Source of the DNA: Fontibacillus phaseoli | Lineage (GTDB): Bacteria; Bacillota; Bacilli; Paenibacillales; Paenibacillaceae | Assembly (NCBI RefSeq): GCF_003337355.1 | Contig: NZ_QPJW01000001.1 | Span: 992,001 to 1,056,000 of the forward strand | Reading direction: 5' to 3' | Length of the DNA: 64,000 nucleotides | Shown here: positions 35,991 through 44,929 of the stretch, piece after piece | Layout: every line of letters starts with the position of its first letter | Position numbering within the stretch: position 1 is the stretch's first letter | Translations under genes and position numbers: made by a program | The notes under the pieces: generated by a model | Database searches by the model: none | The model's input: only the letters and a program-made list of their open reading frames with translations | Told to the model about the DNA's origin: nothing

Positions 35991-36148
35991 ATACTGAACG
36001 TATAGTTTAGTAATTATTAATTAAATAATATACTGAACGTATAGTTTAGTAATTATTAATTAAATAATATACTGAACGTATCGTTTTGTAAATAGTTATT
36101 TTCGCATCTCTTTTTTTATGAAACTTTAGTATAATGAACGTACAGTTT
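35991..36148. repeat. Tandem 39-bp repeats forming a multi-copy TetR operator
   Basis: The motif ACTGAACGTATAGTTT occurs at 35993-36008 and 36032-36047, and with one change at 36071-36086. A fourth, more symmetric form, AATGAACGTACAGTTT, is at 36133-36148. The first three lie in a 39-bp tandem repeat. The fourth overlaps a TATAAT -10 element at 36130-36135 of the TetR gene. The arrangement suggests cooperative repression of the MFS gene and autorepression. Confidence 0.75.
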
Positions 36149-36172
36149 TTTTAGCGAAAGGAGTGGAATCTT

Positions 36173-36748
36173 ATGAATGCTAAGAGAGGTCGTCCGCGTA
36201 ATGTTGAAACTCAAAAGTCTATTCTTTCCGCTTCCTATGATCTGTTGTTGGAAAATGGATTCGGTGCGGTCACCGTTGAGAAAATTGCGGAGCGTGCCGG
36301 GGTTAGTAAAGCTACCATTTATAAATGGTGGCCCAATAAAGCCGCTGTTGTGATGGATGGTTTCCTGTCTTCGGCTGCGGAAAGAATGCCCGTCCCCGAC
36401 ACGGGCTCCGCATTAAACGACATCGTGATCCATGCCGCCAATTTAGCCCGGTTTTTAACAAGCCGGGAGGGCAACATCATTATGGAATTGATTGGAGAAG
36501 GACAAGTCGATTCAGGACTCGCAGAAGCTTATCGAACCCGTTTTTTTCATCCTCGCAGGCTGGAAGCCAGACAGCTTATAGAACGGGGGCTTCAACGCGG
36601 GGAGCTGCAGGAAAACCTGGATATTGAATTAGGCATTGACCTTATTTACGGGCCGATTTTTTATAGATTGCTAATTTTGAGTAATGATATGGATGATTTG
36701 TACGTTGAAAATTTGGTCAAATACGCATTTGCGGGGCTTGCAGTTTGA
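36173..36748 (+). CDS. TetR/AcrR-family repressor of the MFS gene
   Basis: A 191-aa protein. The N-terminal HTH is complete (VEKIAERAGVSKATIYKWWP, then NKAAVVMDG), preceded by a basic KRGRPRN arm. The C-terminal part is of the TetR_C_11-like type (RQLIERGLQRGELQENLDIE). AAAGGAG precedes the ATG by 9 bases. It is divergent from the MFS exporter with repeated operators between them. Confidence 0.9.
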   Translation: MNAKRGRPRNVETQKSILSASYDLLLENGFGAVTVEKIAERAGVSKATIYKWWPNKAAVVMDGFLSSAAERMPVPDTGSALNDIVIHAANLARFLTSREGNIIMELIGEGQVDSGLAEAYRTRFFHPRRLEARQLIERGLQRGELQENLDIELGIDLIYGPIFYRLLILSNDMDDLYVENLVKYAFAGLAV

Positions 36749-36766
36749 GGGGGTTTAATGTGATTT

Positions 36767-36780
36767 ACTGTTTGTTCAGT
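36767..36780 (+). promoter_or_regulatory. Possible operator ACTG-N6-CAGT upstream of the second TetR gene
   Basis: An inverted repeat with TTTGTT between the arms, directly upstream of TATACAAT. A related ACTGTTTATA motif occurs twice at the promoter of the broken ABC transporter, suggesting a shared regulator. Confidence 0.35.
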
Positions 36781-36824
36781 ATACAATTTACGCGTGACCA
36801 TGAGACTGCAGAGGAGGGATACAA

Positions 36825-37613
36825 TTGGATCAAGAGAAAGCTCCTCAAACGGAGAATTCGGCAATCGAAAAATTGCCCGGCGGGGTAAAACTTAGCTGGG
36901 GCTTGGTAAAGCAACCGCAGCGAGGACCGAAGCGGGAGTTAAGCATAGCGCAAATCGTCGAGACTGCGGTAAATTTGGCTGATGCGGAAGGTCTGGCTGC
37001 GGTGTCGATGGGTCGGGTCGCATCAGAGCTCGGCTTTACCGCTATGTCGCTTTACAGATACATACCGAGCAAGGGGGACCTTTTGCTGCTGATGCAGGAT
37101 TCGGTATCCAACATTGCGATTCCTCCAGTGGAAGAGGAAATGGACTGGCGGGATAGCATGAGAGACTTTGTCAGGAGCAGCATGAATGTCTTCAGGGAGC
37201 ATCCTTGGTTCGGAGATATTCCGATCACCAGCTCTCCCGTGACGCCCAATCTCTTGAGGATCGTCGATTGGGGGCTGCGCTGCATGCGGAATTTCGCGCT
37301 GAATGATTACGAAAAAATGTCCATAGTCGTCTTGTTGAGCAGTTTTGCGCGATCGAGCGGAATCATCCAGCGGGACGTGGATAGAGTAAAGGCTGCGGGC
37401 AGCGGCCAGGAACAAAACGGAGATCCGGATTACGGATCCGCCCTGAAAATGCTCGTAACGGAGGACCGTTATCCGGATTTGTATCCGGTGCTTGTATCGG
37501 GCGCTTATACCGAAGAAAATCAGGAGTTCGATAGCGCTGCCAGTGATTTCGAGTTCGGCCTGGAGCGGATTCTGGACGGAGTTGAATGCTATCTTGACGA
37601 AAAGAGCCGATAG
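36825..37613 (+). CDS. TetR-family regulator (TetR_C_1 type), probable regulator of the nearby drug ABC transporter
   Basis: A 262-aa protein with TTG start behind GAGGAGGG. After a 40-residue hydrophilic N terminus comes the HTH (RVASELGFTAMSLYRYIPSK) and a tetracycline-repressor-like C-terminal domain. TetR proteins of this length with a leader are typically linked to DrrAB-like ABC exporters, and such a transporter, now broken, lies just downstream on the other strand. It may therefore be an orphan regulator. Confidence 0.85.
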   Translation: MDQEKAPQTENSAIEKLPGGVKLSWGLVKQPQRGPKRELSIAQIVETAVNLADAEGLAAVSMGRVASELGFTAMSLYRYIPSKGDLLLLMQDSVSNIAIPPVEEEMDWRDSMRDFVRSSMNVFREHPWFGDIPITSSPVTPNLLRIVDWGLRCMRNFALNDYEKMSIVVLLSSFARSSGIIQRDVDRVKAAGSGQEQNGDPDYGSALKMLVTEDRYPDLYPVLVSGAYTEENQEFDSAASDFEFGLERILDGVECYLDEKSR

Positions 37614-37695
37614 GCGAATTGGAAGTTCCGTCAGCTTTTTGCGGTAAGTGGAGTAATTGGTAGTTAGTTTGATACGACCGGGAGAGGAATAGAAG

Positions 37696-38715
37696 ATGTC
37701 AGATTCGATGGTTAAGCAGTTTTGGCCGGAATGGAACGGAGAGATCCGGGAAGGTGCAAGCGGCTGGAACAATACGACCCGTTATATTGAAAATAAAGGA
37801 TTAAGCTGTGTGCTCAGAATTTATGAGAGCCACCGCGACCGGGACAAAATACAATATGAGCACGAGGTGTTGAGCCGATTGCAGGAGATCGAGCTCAGCT
37901 TCAAAGTGCCTCAGCCGGTAAGGACTCCCGACGGAGAAACGATTTTGCAAATGGGAGACGGCAGTGCACGGTATGCTTGCCTGTTTGAATATATCGAAGG
38001 AGCCCTTCCGAAGAACGGCAGTTTCCAGGCGGCCCATTCCTTTGGACAAGCGGTGGCGGAATTAGTGATCGCGCTTGCGAAAGTGAAACCGGAACTCAGT
38101 CCCTCATACCGCCCTTATTATGAATTGCAGCAGTCCTATCCGAGCTGCAGTTATGATGTCGTGCGTCATTTTTGCGAGCATCCGCCTGAAGTTTTCCGTA
38201 ATCTGCATGATAGTATAACAACACTGGGAGAGGCCTATGATGATGTTTGCGACCGCCTGGAAGAGGTTAAAAAGCTGCCGCGGCAGCTTGTCCATGGAGA
38301 TCTTAATCCGTCGAACCTGTTGGTCGATCAGCAACATCATGATCAGATCGCCGCACTGCTTGACTTTGAGTTCTGTACGCTGGATGTCAGAGCGATGGAA
38401 CCGGCTGTCGTCATTTCCGACCTGCTCGGGTATGAAGGGAAAAAGGAGACAATCCGGGAGTTTTGTGTCGGTTTTGGCAGCCTGCTGCGTTTGAAACCTG
38501 AAGAAATATCCCATATCCCTACGTTAATCCGGTTGAGGAAGGTAGATGTATTTCTGCATTTCATGAGCCGCTATCTGAACGGAACGGATGGTCCGGATGT
38601 GCTGCGAGTCCAGTCTGTGGCTTTGGCAGCCGAGCTTAAGGAGTTCGGTCAGGATGAAATTTGGATTCGCGAGATCCTGAGGGAGTATATGTTGGATCGG
38701 CTGGGCTGGGATTGA
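37696..38715 (+). CDS. Aminoglycoside-phosphotransferase-fold kinase
   Basis: A 339-aa protein kinase-like small-molecule kinase. The catalytic loop is LVHGDLNPSNLL (Asp base and Asn), and the metal-binding DFG equivalent is ALLDFEFCTLD. The N-lobe has a degenerate glycine loop (EGASGWNNTTRYI) and a lysine in the VLRIYE strand region. Relatives include homoserine kinase type II and SrkA; sequence alone does not settle the substrate. GAGAGGAA precedes the ATG. It has no clear operon partner. Confidence 0.82.
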   Translation: MSDSMVKQFWPEWNGEIREGASGWNNTTRYIENKGLSCVLRIYESHRDRDKIQYEHEVLSRLQEIELSFKVPQPVRTPDGETILQMGDGSARYACLFEYIEGALPKNGSFQAAHSFGQAVAELVIALAKVKPELSPSYRPYYELQQSYPSCSYDVVRHFCEHPPEVFRNLHDSITTLGEAYDDVCDRLEEVKKLPRQLVHGDLNPSNLLVDQQHHDQIAALLDFEFCTLDVRAMEPAVVISDLLGYEGKKETIREFCVGFGSLLRLKPEEISHIPTLIRLRKVDVFLHFMSRYLNGTDGPDVLRVQSVALAAELKEFGQDEIWIREILREYMLDRLGWD

Positions 38716-38723
38716 AACGATGG

Positions 38724-38760
38724 ACGGCGGTTCGCTACTGAGCGGGCCGCCGTTATTTTT
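38724..38760 (+). terminator. Terminator of the kinase gene
   Basis: A 7-bp GC-rich stem, ACGGCGG/CCGCCGT, with a 16-base loop and TATTTTTA. Confidence 0.75.
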
Positions 38761-38771
38761 AGATATGCCGA

Positions 38772-39190
38772 TTAACGGCGGTTGGATTTTCGTTGAAACG
38801 CCCAGTTGCTCCAAAACAGGGAGCCGGCTAGAAGGACAAGGCACCAGACAACGGCCAACCAAAGATGATTCTGCATCTCCGTTCCTGTCAGCAGGCTGCG
38901 CAGGGATTCGATAATCGGCGTAATGGGCTGATTGGAGGCAATCCATTGAAGCCAAGTCGGCATCGTATCCGTTGAGACAAAGGCGCTGGAGAGATACGGG
39001 AGAAACAGGAGGGCAAATCCATAGCCGTTAGCTGCCGCAGGGCTGCTGAAACAAGACCGATGGCGGCGAACAGCCAGGTAAAGGCCAAAATGAACAGGGA
39101 AATGACCGAAATAGCCAGAATCCACTCTGAAAAATTACCAGTAGGCCGGAAGCCGATCAATAAAGCTACTCCGATAACGATCCCCGTGGC
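38772..39190 (-). pseudogene. Broken ABC-2 permease (DrrB-like), lacking its N-terminal half
   Basis: The minus strand gives GIVIGVALLIGFRPTGNFSE and WILAISVISLFILAFTWLFA in one frame. After a shift near 39035 a second frame gives AAANGYGFALLFLPYLSSAF and VSTDTMPTWLQWIASNQPIT to the end. Together they match the C-terminal part of a daunorubicin-type permease. The N-terminal helices are absent; the sequence joins directly to the end of the ATPase gene in a different frame. Thus a deletion plus a frameshift inactivated it. Confidence 0.75.
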
Positions 39191-39921
39191 TTTTTTATCA
39201 CTTCATCGTGTTTATCCCTGATTTCGATGACCTCGCCGCCCACCCGGGATTTTAATTGTTCCGCCGTTCCGACCGCCGCAATCTTCCCATCATAAATGAC
39301 GGCTATGCTATCCGCCAGCCGGTCCGCTTCTTCCAGATACTGGGTCGTCAAAAATACGGTTATTCCGCTTGACTTCAATTGCACAATGCTGTCCCACAGC
39401 GCGCGGCGGCTGCGCGTATCGAGACCGGTCGTGGGTTCATCCAGGAACAACACGGGCCTTTCGACAACGAGGCTGATCGCCAGGTCGAGGCGTCTTCGCA
39501 TGCCGCCCGAAAATGTTTTTACGGATTTGCGGGCCGAAGGGGAGAGATCGAAAGTCACCAGCAGTTCTTTGCAACGAATTCGGGATTCGGCGCGGGACAA
39601 TCCACTGAGCCTGCACATCATGAGCAGATTCTCTTCGGCGGTTAATACCTCATCCACGGCCGCGAACTGTCCGGTAAGGCTGATAGATGCTTTGACTTTA
39701 TTCTTTTCCGTCTCCAGATCGAATCCGGCAATGCGAGCGATCCCTGAATCGGGTGTTATCAGGGTACTCAGGATGTTAATTAAAGTAGACTTGCCGACAC
39801 CGTTGGGGCCGAGCAATGCAAAGACGGATCCTTGCGGAATTTCCAGGTCAATCCCGTCAAGAACACGTTGGTGTCGAAACGATTTTCGCATTCCTTTGAT
39901 TTCAATGGCAAGTGCCTTCAT
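39166..39921 (-). pseudogene. ABC transporter ATPase (DrrA-like) with C-terminal tail lost by deletion
   Basis: A 251-aa frame with an intact nucleotide-binding domain: Walker A LLGPNGVGKST, signature KTFSGGMRRRLDLA, Walker B VLFLDEPTTGLD and the TTQYLEEAD switch. DrrA-type proteins normally go on for about 60 more residues after the point reached here (GGEVIEIRDKHDEV). Instead the frame runs into permease sequence and stops. With the permease broken, the transporter cannot work, although the ATPase domain itself would be made. Confidence 0.75.
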
Positions 39922-39963
39922 AACGAAAAAACCTCCTTTAATTGTATATGTTATAAACAGTGC

Positions 39964-39992
39964 CTTATATAAACAGTATATTTAGTAAACAA
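39964..39992 (-). promoter_or_regulatory. Promoter of the broken ABC transporter
   Basis: On the minus strand TTGTTT, a 17-bp spacer and TATAAG. Two direct copies of ACTGTTTATA surround the -10, a possible TetR-type operator. Confidence 0.5.
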
Positions 39993-40106
39993 TAGTACTG
40001 CAAGATTCATTTTACGACAGATGGATTTTGATTCAGGCTGAAATATGATATGGTAATGTTGCAAATTTTTACTGTGTTGATGATAAAAGTCAAAGGAGGA
40101 ACAAAG

Positions 40107-40520
40107 GTGGCCAGGGATCTGTGGATTAATCTTCCGGTTAAGGATATCGAGAAGTCGAAAGTTTTTTTCGTAAAATTGGGGTTTACGCTGAATCAACGGC
40201 AAGCTGGCAGCGACGAGTCAGCAGGTATTATCGTGGGGGACAAGCAGATGATGGTCATGTTGTTTCCGGAGTCCACATTCAAAACATTTACGGGTGCCGA
40301 AATTCCCGATTCGAAGTTCGGGAGCGAAGTACTGCTATCGTTTGGTGCGGAGAGCCGGGAAGAGGTTGATGAATTGGCAAAAAGAGCGGTAGAAGCGGGA
40401 GGGACCCTAGTAAGCAAACCGCAAGAGCGGGATTGGATGTACGGTGCAAGTTTTGCCGATTTGGACGGCCATCGGTGGAATGTGTTATACATGGACATGA
40501 GCCGGATGCCAAAGCAATAG
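40107..40520 (+). CDS. VOC-family (glyoxalase/bleomycin resistance-like) protein
   Basis: A 137-aa single-module vicinal-oxygen-chelate protein. It opens VARDLWINLPVKDIEKSKVF, a two-beta-alpha-beta-beta-beta repeat, and ends GASFADLDGHRWNVLYMDMS, as in the PhnB/YaeR-like group. The GTG start has AAAGGAGG 7 bases upstream; an in-frame ATG further upstream has no site. Metal ligands are not fully clear. The role is unknown; the family ranges from antibiotic-binding to isomerase functions. Confidence 0.85.
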   Translation: MARDLWINLPVKDIEKSKVFFVKLGFTLNQRQAGSDESAGIIVGDKQMMVMLFPESTFKTFTGAEIPDSKFGSEVLLSFGAESREEVDELAKRAVEAGGTLVSKPQERDWMYGASFADLDGHRWNVLYMDMSRMPKQ

Positions 40521-40531
40521 GTAACAGGTAA

Positions 40532-40572
40532 CAAAAACCAGGACCGCGGTGACGGAACTGGTTTTTGTTTGG
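40532..40572 (+). terminator. Terminator of the VOC gene
   Basis: A 10-bp stem, CAAAAACCAG with its complement, a 15-base loop and a TTTTTGTTTG tail. Confidence 0.8.
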
Positions 40573-40724
40573 ATAAAGGGGAAGGTCACTTGAAATCAGG
40601 TAGTTAGAAATCATTTAATTGTTTCCAATACTCAATTGTTTGTTCGTTTGTTCGCCATTCTTCCGACAGGATCGCGTATTGGGTTAAAGTTATTTGGGAC
40701 TTGGTTCGACTAGTTAATCTTTAG

Positions 40725-41579
40725 TTAATCCTTTATCTCTGGCGTCACCAGAGTTCCCTTCACGGGCATGGGATTGCTATTTATTCCTGTAAAATACAGC
40801 GGAAGGCCCTCAACCAGCACAGGATGCAGCATTTTATCCGGATTTTGGCGCTGGTGATGAATATGGAGATGCGGTTCCGAAGTAGAACCGCTATTCCCGA
40901 CCCGTCCCAACACCTCTCCGGGTTTAACCTGATCTCCAACCTTGACCGTCACACTATCCATTTTCAGGTGATTGAGCAACAGATAGGTTCCCGTTTCGTG
41001 AATTTTAAGATAAACATGATTTCCTTCCAAGGAGAGAATTTCTTCCGACCCGGGCTCAATATCCGGTTCGTCGTCATATGCCGCAATCACGGTTCCGGCA
41101 ACCGGTGAAAGAACTTCCTTGTTCCAAATACCGTAATCTTCCGGATTTGAGCTGCCCATATGGTACGGTTCCATTAACAGATCGTACGCCCAACGCTCGG
41201 AAGGCCAGATCACGTGAGGCAAATTGGTACTGGTGGAGTCGCCTCCCCAGCCGACGACCGTTTGCTCGGCAAACGGCCAAGAGACGGTAACCGAAGGCTG
41301 GACAGTTTGTGCACGGGCCGGATACGGCAGGAGCACGATATTCATGGTCAATAATAAGTGCAATGCAAGGAGAGCGCTTATCATCAGACCGATCCATCTA
41401 CTGAAAAGGTTTTTCTTCTTCATAATAAATATGGGGATCAGTATGAGGTTCAAAATCAGGCATGCCAACCCCAAAAAGGGAAAGATTAGTTTCAATCCAA
41501 ACCAGGCATAGCGGCTAGGGCTACATTGGCATATCCGTATTTTCGCAAGTGCTTTTTCATAGGTTTCTGCAACTCCCAA
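40725..41579 (-). CDS. Membrane-anchored M23-family peptidase
   Basis: About 284 aa. Two membrane segments at the N terminus (residues 25-52 and 60-88) are followed by an extracytoplasmic M23/LytM domain. The zinc ligands appear as His in the SERWAYDL/NHLKMDSV region and the HLHIHHQ motif; the Gly-rich GEVLGRVGNSGSTSEPHLH block is typical. It probably cleaves peptidoglycan cross-bridges or acts as a regulator. The start is uncertain: the listed TTG lacks a good site, and another frame from a nearby ATG encodes MKKHLRKYGY, so the N terminus may contain a frameshift. Confidence 0.78.
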   Translation of the reverse strand: MGVAETYEKALAKIRICQCSPSRYAWFGLKLIFPFLGLACLILNLILIPIFIMKKKNLFSRWIGLMISALLALHLLLTMNIVLLPYPARAQTVQPSVTVSWPFAEQTVVGWGGDSTSTNLPHVIWPSERWAYDLLMEPYHMGSSNPEDYGIWNKEVLSPVAGTVIAAYDDEPDIEPGSEEILSLEGNHVYLKIHETGTYLLLNHLKMDSVTVKVGDQVKPGEVLGRVGNSGSTSEPHLHIHHQRQNPDKMLHPVLVEGLPLYFTGINSNPMPVKGTLVTPEIKD

Positions 41580-41729
41580 TCCATATGTAATAATGCTTCT
41601 TCTTTATATGACGATAGAAGTTAGGTGAAACCCTGCAGAAAGATACCAATGTCTGTTCTCTGATATATAATAAATGTATAGATGAAACCTAGATGGCCAC
41701 TGTTTAAATCGAGGCAAGGAGGAACATGG

Positions 41730-42548
41730 ATGGGTGACGATAGCAATACAACCGTGATCTTGAAAAATTGGTTGGCAGATAGGGGGACTTTTGACGATTT
41801 GGAAAATAGGATGTTGAAGGAGTCCAAGCTTCCAGGACCGCGAGCCAACTTAGGCCTGGCCTCTTTGTTTGCGGATCAGTTTCGGACCCAGCCCATCTCG
41901 CCTGAACAATGGAGTTTATTGGTTCACTGGATGAGTCTGAACGAAGGAGACGCACCCGCTAATGATCCTCGCGAATATTTGCCGTTTTGCGCAGTACAAG
42001 CCATGGGAGCGAATTATGGTGTGGCGGAGGAACAGCGCAAAGACCAAATCCTGTCCTTTATCGGGTTGGCGATGAATGACTCCCGCTGGCGGTTGAGAGA
42101 AGGTGCGGCGATGGCGCTGCAACGGTTAGGGGAAGATGATATCGCTGCGCTTCGGTCTTATATGGAGCGGAGATTATCCGCAGCGACTTTATTGGAAAGG
42201 CGAGCCTTCGTGGCGGCACTGGCCCATCCGCCTATTTTGCAGAAAGAAGACAACGCCCGGTTTGCGCTTCAAATCTCGGAAGAGATTTTAACGGAATTAG
42301 CAGCTGGTCGACCTGAAGGGTCACGGGAAGAAACCCGGGTACTTTGCCAAGGGCTGGAGTATGCGGTCAGCCTGTTTGTGGAGAAGCTTCCCAAAGAAGG
42401 CTTTGAACTGCTGGGCAAATATGCGGTCTCTAAAGATGAACGACTCCGGAAAATCGTAAAATCAAATCTAGGCAAAGCACGGCTGGCAAAGAAATATCCC
42501 GGGGAAGTCGGCGTTATCGCGGACTTGGTGGAATCGGGATCAAAATAA
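41730..42548 (+). CDS. HEAT-repeat-like helical protein
   Basis: About 272 aa, soluble and all-helical. The part SRWRLREGAAMALQRLGEDD is a HEAT/armadillo-type repeat, and the C-terminal KDERLRKIVKSNLGKARLAK is similar. This resembles DNA-alkylation-repair-like or HEAT-repeat proteins of unknown function in Firmicutes. The ATG is preceded by AAGGAGG about 8 bases upstream; a longer start is ignored. No functional partner is obvious in the neighbourhood. Confidence 0.7.
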   Translation: MGDDSNTTVILKNWLADRGTFDDLENRMLKESKLPGPRANLGLASLFADQFRTQPISPEQWSLLVHWMSLNEGDAPANDPREYLPFCAVQAMGANYGVAEEQRKDQILSFIGLAMNDSRWRLREGAAMALQRLGEDDIAALRSYMERRLSAATLLERRAFVAALAHPPILQKEDNARFALQISEEILTELAAGRPEGSREETRVLCQGLEYAVSLFVEKLPKEGFELLGKYAVSKDERLRKIVKSNLGKARLAKKYPGEVGVIADLVESGSK

Positions 42549-42683
42549 AGTAAATTATACAATGATGAATCTAAACGGGGCGATACAGCAACTGCAGAAA
42601 ATGATGCAGAAGGGATGAATCTCTTGCGGTTCAAACATCAGATGATATGATGATAAATCGTTATACGAGAAGGGAATATACAG

Positions 42684-43478
42684 ATGCAAATCATCGGCAT
42701 GAACGGAGTTAGTTGGTCCAGAGATCATAAAATGATCCTTAATGAAATTGAGTGGCAGGTTAACGAAGGGGAACATTGGGCTATTTTAGGGCTTAACGGT
42801 TCAGGGAAAACAACCCTGTTAAATATGATTAACGGCTATATCTGGCCTAGCTCGGGTCAGGTATCCGTACTGGGACATCCCTTTGGCAGCGTGGATTTGA
42901 GGGAACTCCGCAAATCGATCGGATGGGTTAGTTCCTCGTTTCAGGAAAGGCTATATGCTTCCGACAAAAGTCAGCATATCGTCATCAGCGGCAAGCACGC
43001 TTCCATCGGCTTGTACGCCGAACCGAACGAAGAGGATTTCGATAAAGCCAAGGAACTGATGGAACGCTTGTCCTGCGGACATTTATATGATCGCAGCTAT
43101 CAATCCTGCTCACAGGGGGAGAAGCAGAAACTGTTGATCGCCCGTGCGCTAATGGCGTCTCCCAAACTGCTGATTTTGGATGAAGCCACAAACGGATTGG
43201 ATTTCCTGTCCCGGGAAGCCCTGCTATCCAGTATCAGCGAGCTTGCTTCCGGTTCCGACGCGCCGACGATGTTGTTTGTCACGCATCATATTGAAGAAAT
43301 TCTGCCGATCTTCAATAAGACGCTTTTAATCCGTAAAGGCGAATTGTATTCGCAAGGAAATTCGGAAGCAATGCTGACAAGCGAGAACCTGACTTCCTTT
43401 TTTGAGACTCCGGTTCAAGTCCAATGGCAAAATCAGCGCGCCTGGATGACGATCCCTCAAGAAGACCGGGCGGAGTAG
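42684..43478 (+). CDS. ABC-type ATPase, YlmA-like
   Basis: A 264-aa stand-alone ATPase with Walker A ILGLNGSGKTT, signature QSCSQGEKQKL (CSQGE instead of LSGGQ), Walker B LLILDEATNGLD and H-loop FVTHHIEE. The sequence resembles the YlmA/ModF-type proteins, which lack a cognate permease. The variant signature is common in that group. GAGAAGGGA precedes the ATG. The role is unknown, probably regulatory or in binding-protein-independent transport. Confidence 0.85.
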   Translation: MQIIGMNGVSWSRDHKMILNEIEWQVNEGEHWAILGLNGSGKTTLLNMINGYIWPSSGQVSVLGHPFGSVDLRELRKSIGWVSSSFQERLYASDKSQHIVISGKHASIGLYAEPNEEDFDKAKELMERLSCGHLYDRSYQSCSQGEKQKLLIARALMASPKLLILDEATNGLDFLSREALLSSISELASGSDAPTMLFVTHHIEEILPIFNKTLLIRKGELYSQGNSEAMLTSENLTSFFETPVQVQWQNQRAWMTIPQEDRAE

Positions 43479-43566
43479 TAGGACCACTGTCGGAACTCTT
43501 TTAATCCGCTCGGTACGGTTGTGCCTTACAAAGAACAATAAGTTTTAATTTTACACTTGAATGACA

Positions 43567-43598
43567 AATAAGAGCCGCCTTCGGGCTGCTCTTATTTT
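43567..43598 (+). terminator. Terminator after the YlmA-like gene
   Basis: AATAAGAGC pairs with GCTCTTATT around a CTTCGG-containing loop, followed by TTACTTTT. Confidence 0.75.
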
Positions 43599-43666
43599 AC
43601 TTTTCATGGGCTAATGTTGCAGATATAATTGTTCTGATAGAATGTAGAAATGAGGAGGGAAGATTC

Positions 43667-44770
43667 ATGAAAGACAAACTTAAAAGCCTTCCCTCATCGC
43701 CGGGCGTATATCTTATGAAAGATTCCAGCGGCGGAATCCTATATGTCGGCAAGTCCAAGAATCTGAAGCAGAGAGTCCAGTCCTATTTTTACAATACCAA
43801 GGGGCATTCCAACAAGACCAAACGGCTAGTCAACAATATCAAGGAGTTGGAGATTCGATTGACGGACACCGAGTTTGAGGCATTCATGCTGGAATGCAAG
43901 CTGATACACGAACTCAAGCCGGTTTACAACAAGAAGATGAGAAACCCGTTAGCCTATAGTTATATCGTAATTAGAAGCGTCAAAGGGCTGAGACGGATAT
44001 TCATCACAAACTGTCTGCAAACCGGGGACAAGGTTTGTTTCGGGCCCTATACGGCAAATCGGAATACGATTGAAAAAGCGGTCCAGGGGATTCAGGAATG
44101 CTATAAAATCAGCTGTAATCAAACTTCCGCGGGAACTCCCTGCCTGAATCATTCACTCGGTCTATGTCTCGGCATGTGTCTGGGCGGGGAGGCAATCAGG
44201 GAATACGATACGATTATGAACTCTTTTATCGCCCTGCTTGAAGGCAGTGATCGAGGGCTGTACGGGGCGATGGAACAGCGGATGTTGCAGGCATCCGAAA
44301 CCTTTGACTTCGAAACCGCAGCAAAATACAGAGACTATATTGGTGCGGTGGACTTCTTGCTGAATAAGGAAAAGGTAATTGGCTTTACCGAAGAAAACCG
44401 CAACATCGTTGTCGTTGAAAATTTGGACGGAGATACCGTCAAGTTGTTTCTCATCAAACGCAACCATATATTATATAGCGAAAAGTTTTCGGTAAAAGCT
44501 ATTGAAATCGATGGTCTTTGCTCAACAGTTCGGGGGCTTGTTCAGTCCCGCTTCCGGCAGGACGGTTTATCGGGGGATTCCGGGCCAAATGAACTGACCC
44601 GTGATGAAATCGATGAAGCGCAAATTATTTACAGCTATTTGCAAGGAAGCTCCAGCAGATATCTCATTATACCGGGGGAGCGGCTGGAGGGCGGAGACCC
44701 GGCTGAAATCGGCCAAGCGCTTCGCGAACTGCTGACTGGCAGCCAGAAAACTCCGGTCCCATCAAAATGA
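43667..44770 (+). CDS. Short UvrC-like GIY-YIG nuclease lacking the RNase H-like domain
   Basis: A 367-aa protein. The N-terminal GIY-YIG domain (SSPGVYLMKDSSGGILYVGK) contains the residues for 3' incision. A UvrC cysteine block (CYKISCNQTSAGTPCLNHSL) and a UVR motif (ETFDFETAAKYRDYI) that would contact UvrB follow. A normal UvrC of about 600 aa also has an RNase H-type 5' nuclease and HhH domains, and both are absent here after about residue 340. It is reminiscent of E. coli Cho, which makes only the 3' incision. It is intact by reading frame, with GAGGAGG upstream, and probably supports repair of bulky adducts. Confidence 0.85.
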   Translation: MKDKLKSLPSSPGVYLMKDSSGGILYVGKSKNLKQRVQSYFYNTKGHSNKTKRLVNNIKELEIRLTDTEFEAFMLECKLIHELKPVYNKKMRNPLAYSYIVIRSVKGLRRIFITNCLQTGDKVCFGPYTANRNTIEKAVQGIQECYKISCNQTSAGTPCLNHSLGLCLGMCLGGEAIREYDTIMNSFIALLEGSDRGLYGAMEQRMLQASETFDFETAAKYRDYIGAVDFLLNKEKVIGFTEENRNIVVVENLDGDTVKLFLIKRNHILYSEKFSVKAIEIDGLCSTVRGLVQSRFRQDGLSGDSGPNELTRDEIDEAQIIYSYLQGSSSRYLIIPGERLEGGDPAEIGQALRELLTGSQKTPVPSK

Positions 44771-44929
44771 CCTTACTAGTCGACTGCCCAGGGAAGGTTT
44801 TCCATAGTTTTATTCGACTGCCCATGAGATAGTGCAATTTCAAACGTTAGAGGCTTGAAATTTTTTCCTTGACGGCGCACGTATAATTAATACATGTAAG
44901 ATCGATGGAAGGGGAATAAAGAAATCAGT

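Noticed and set aside
35991..36090. CRISPR array or microsatellite
   Set aside because: There are no unique spacers, and the repeat contains a symmetric operator also present outside the tandem block.
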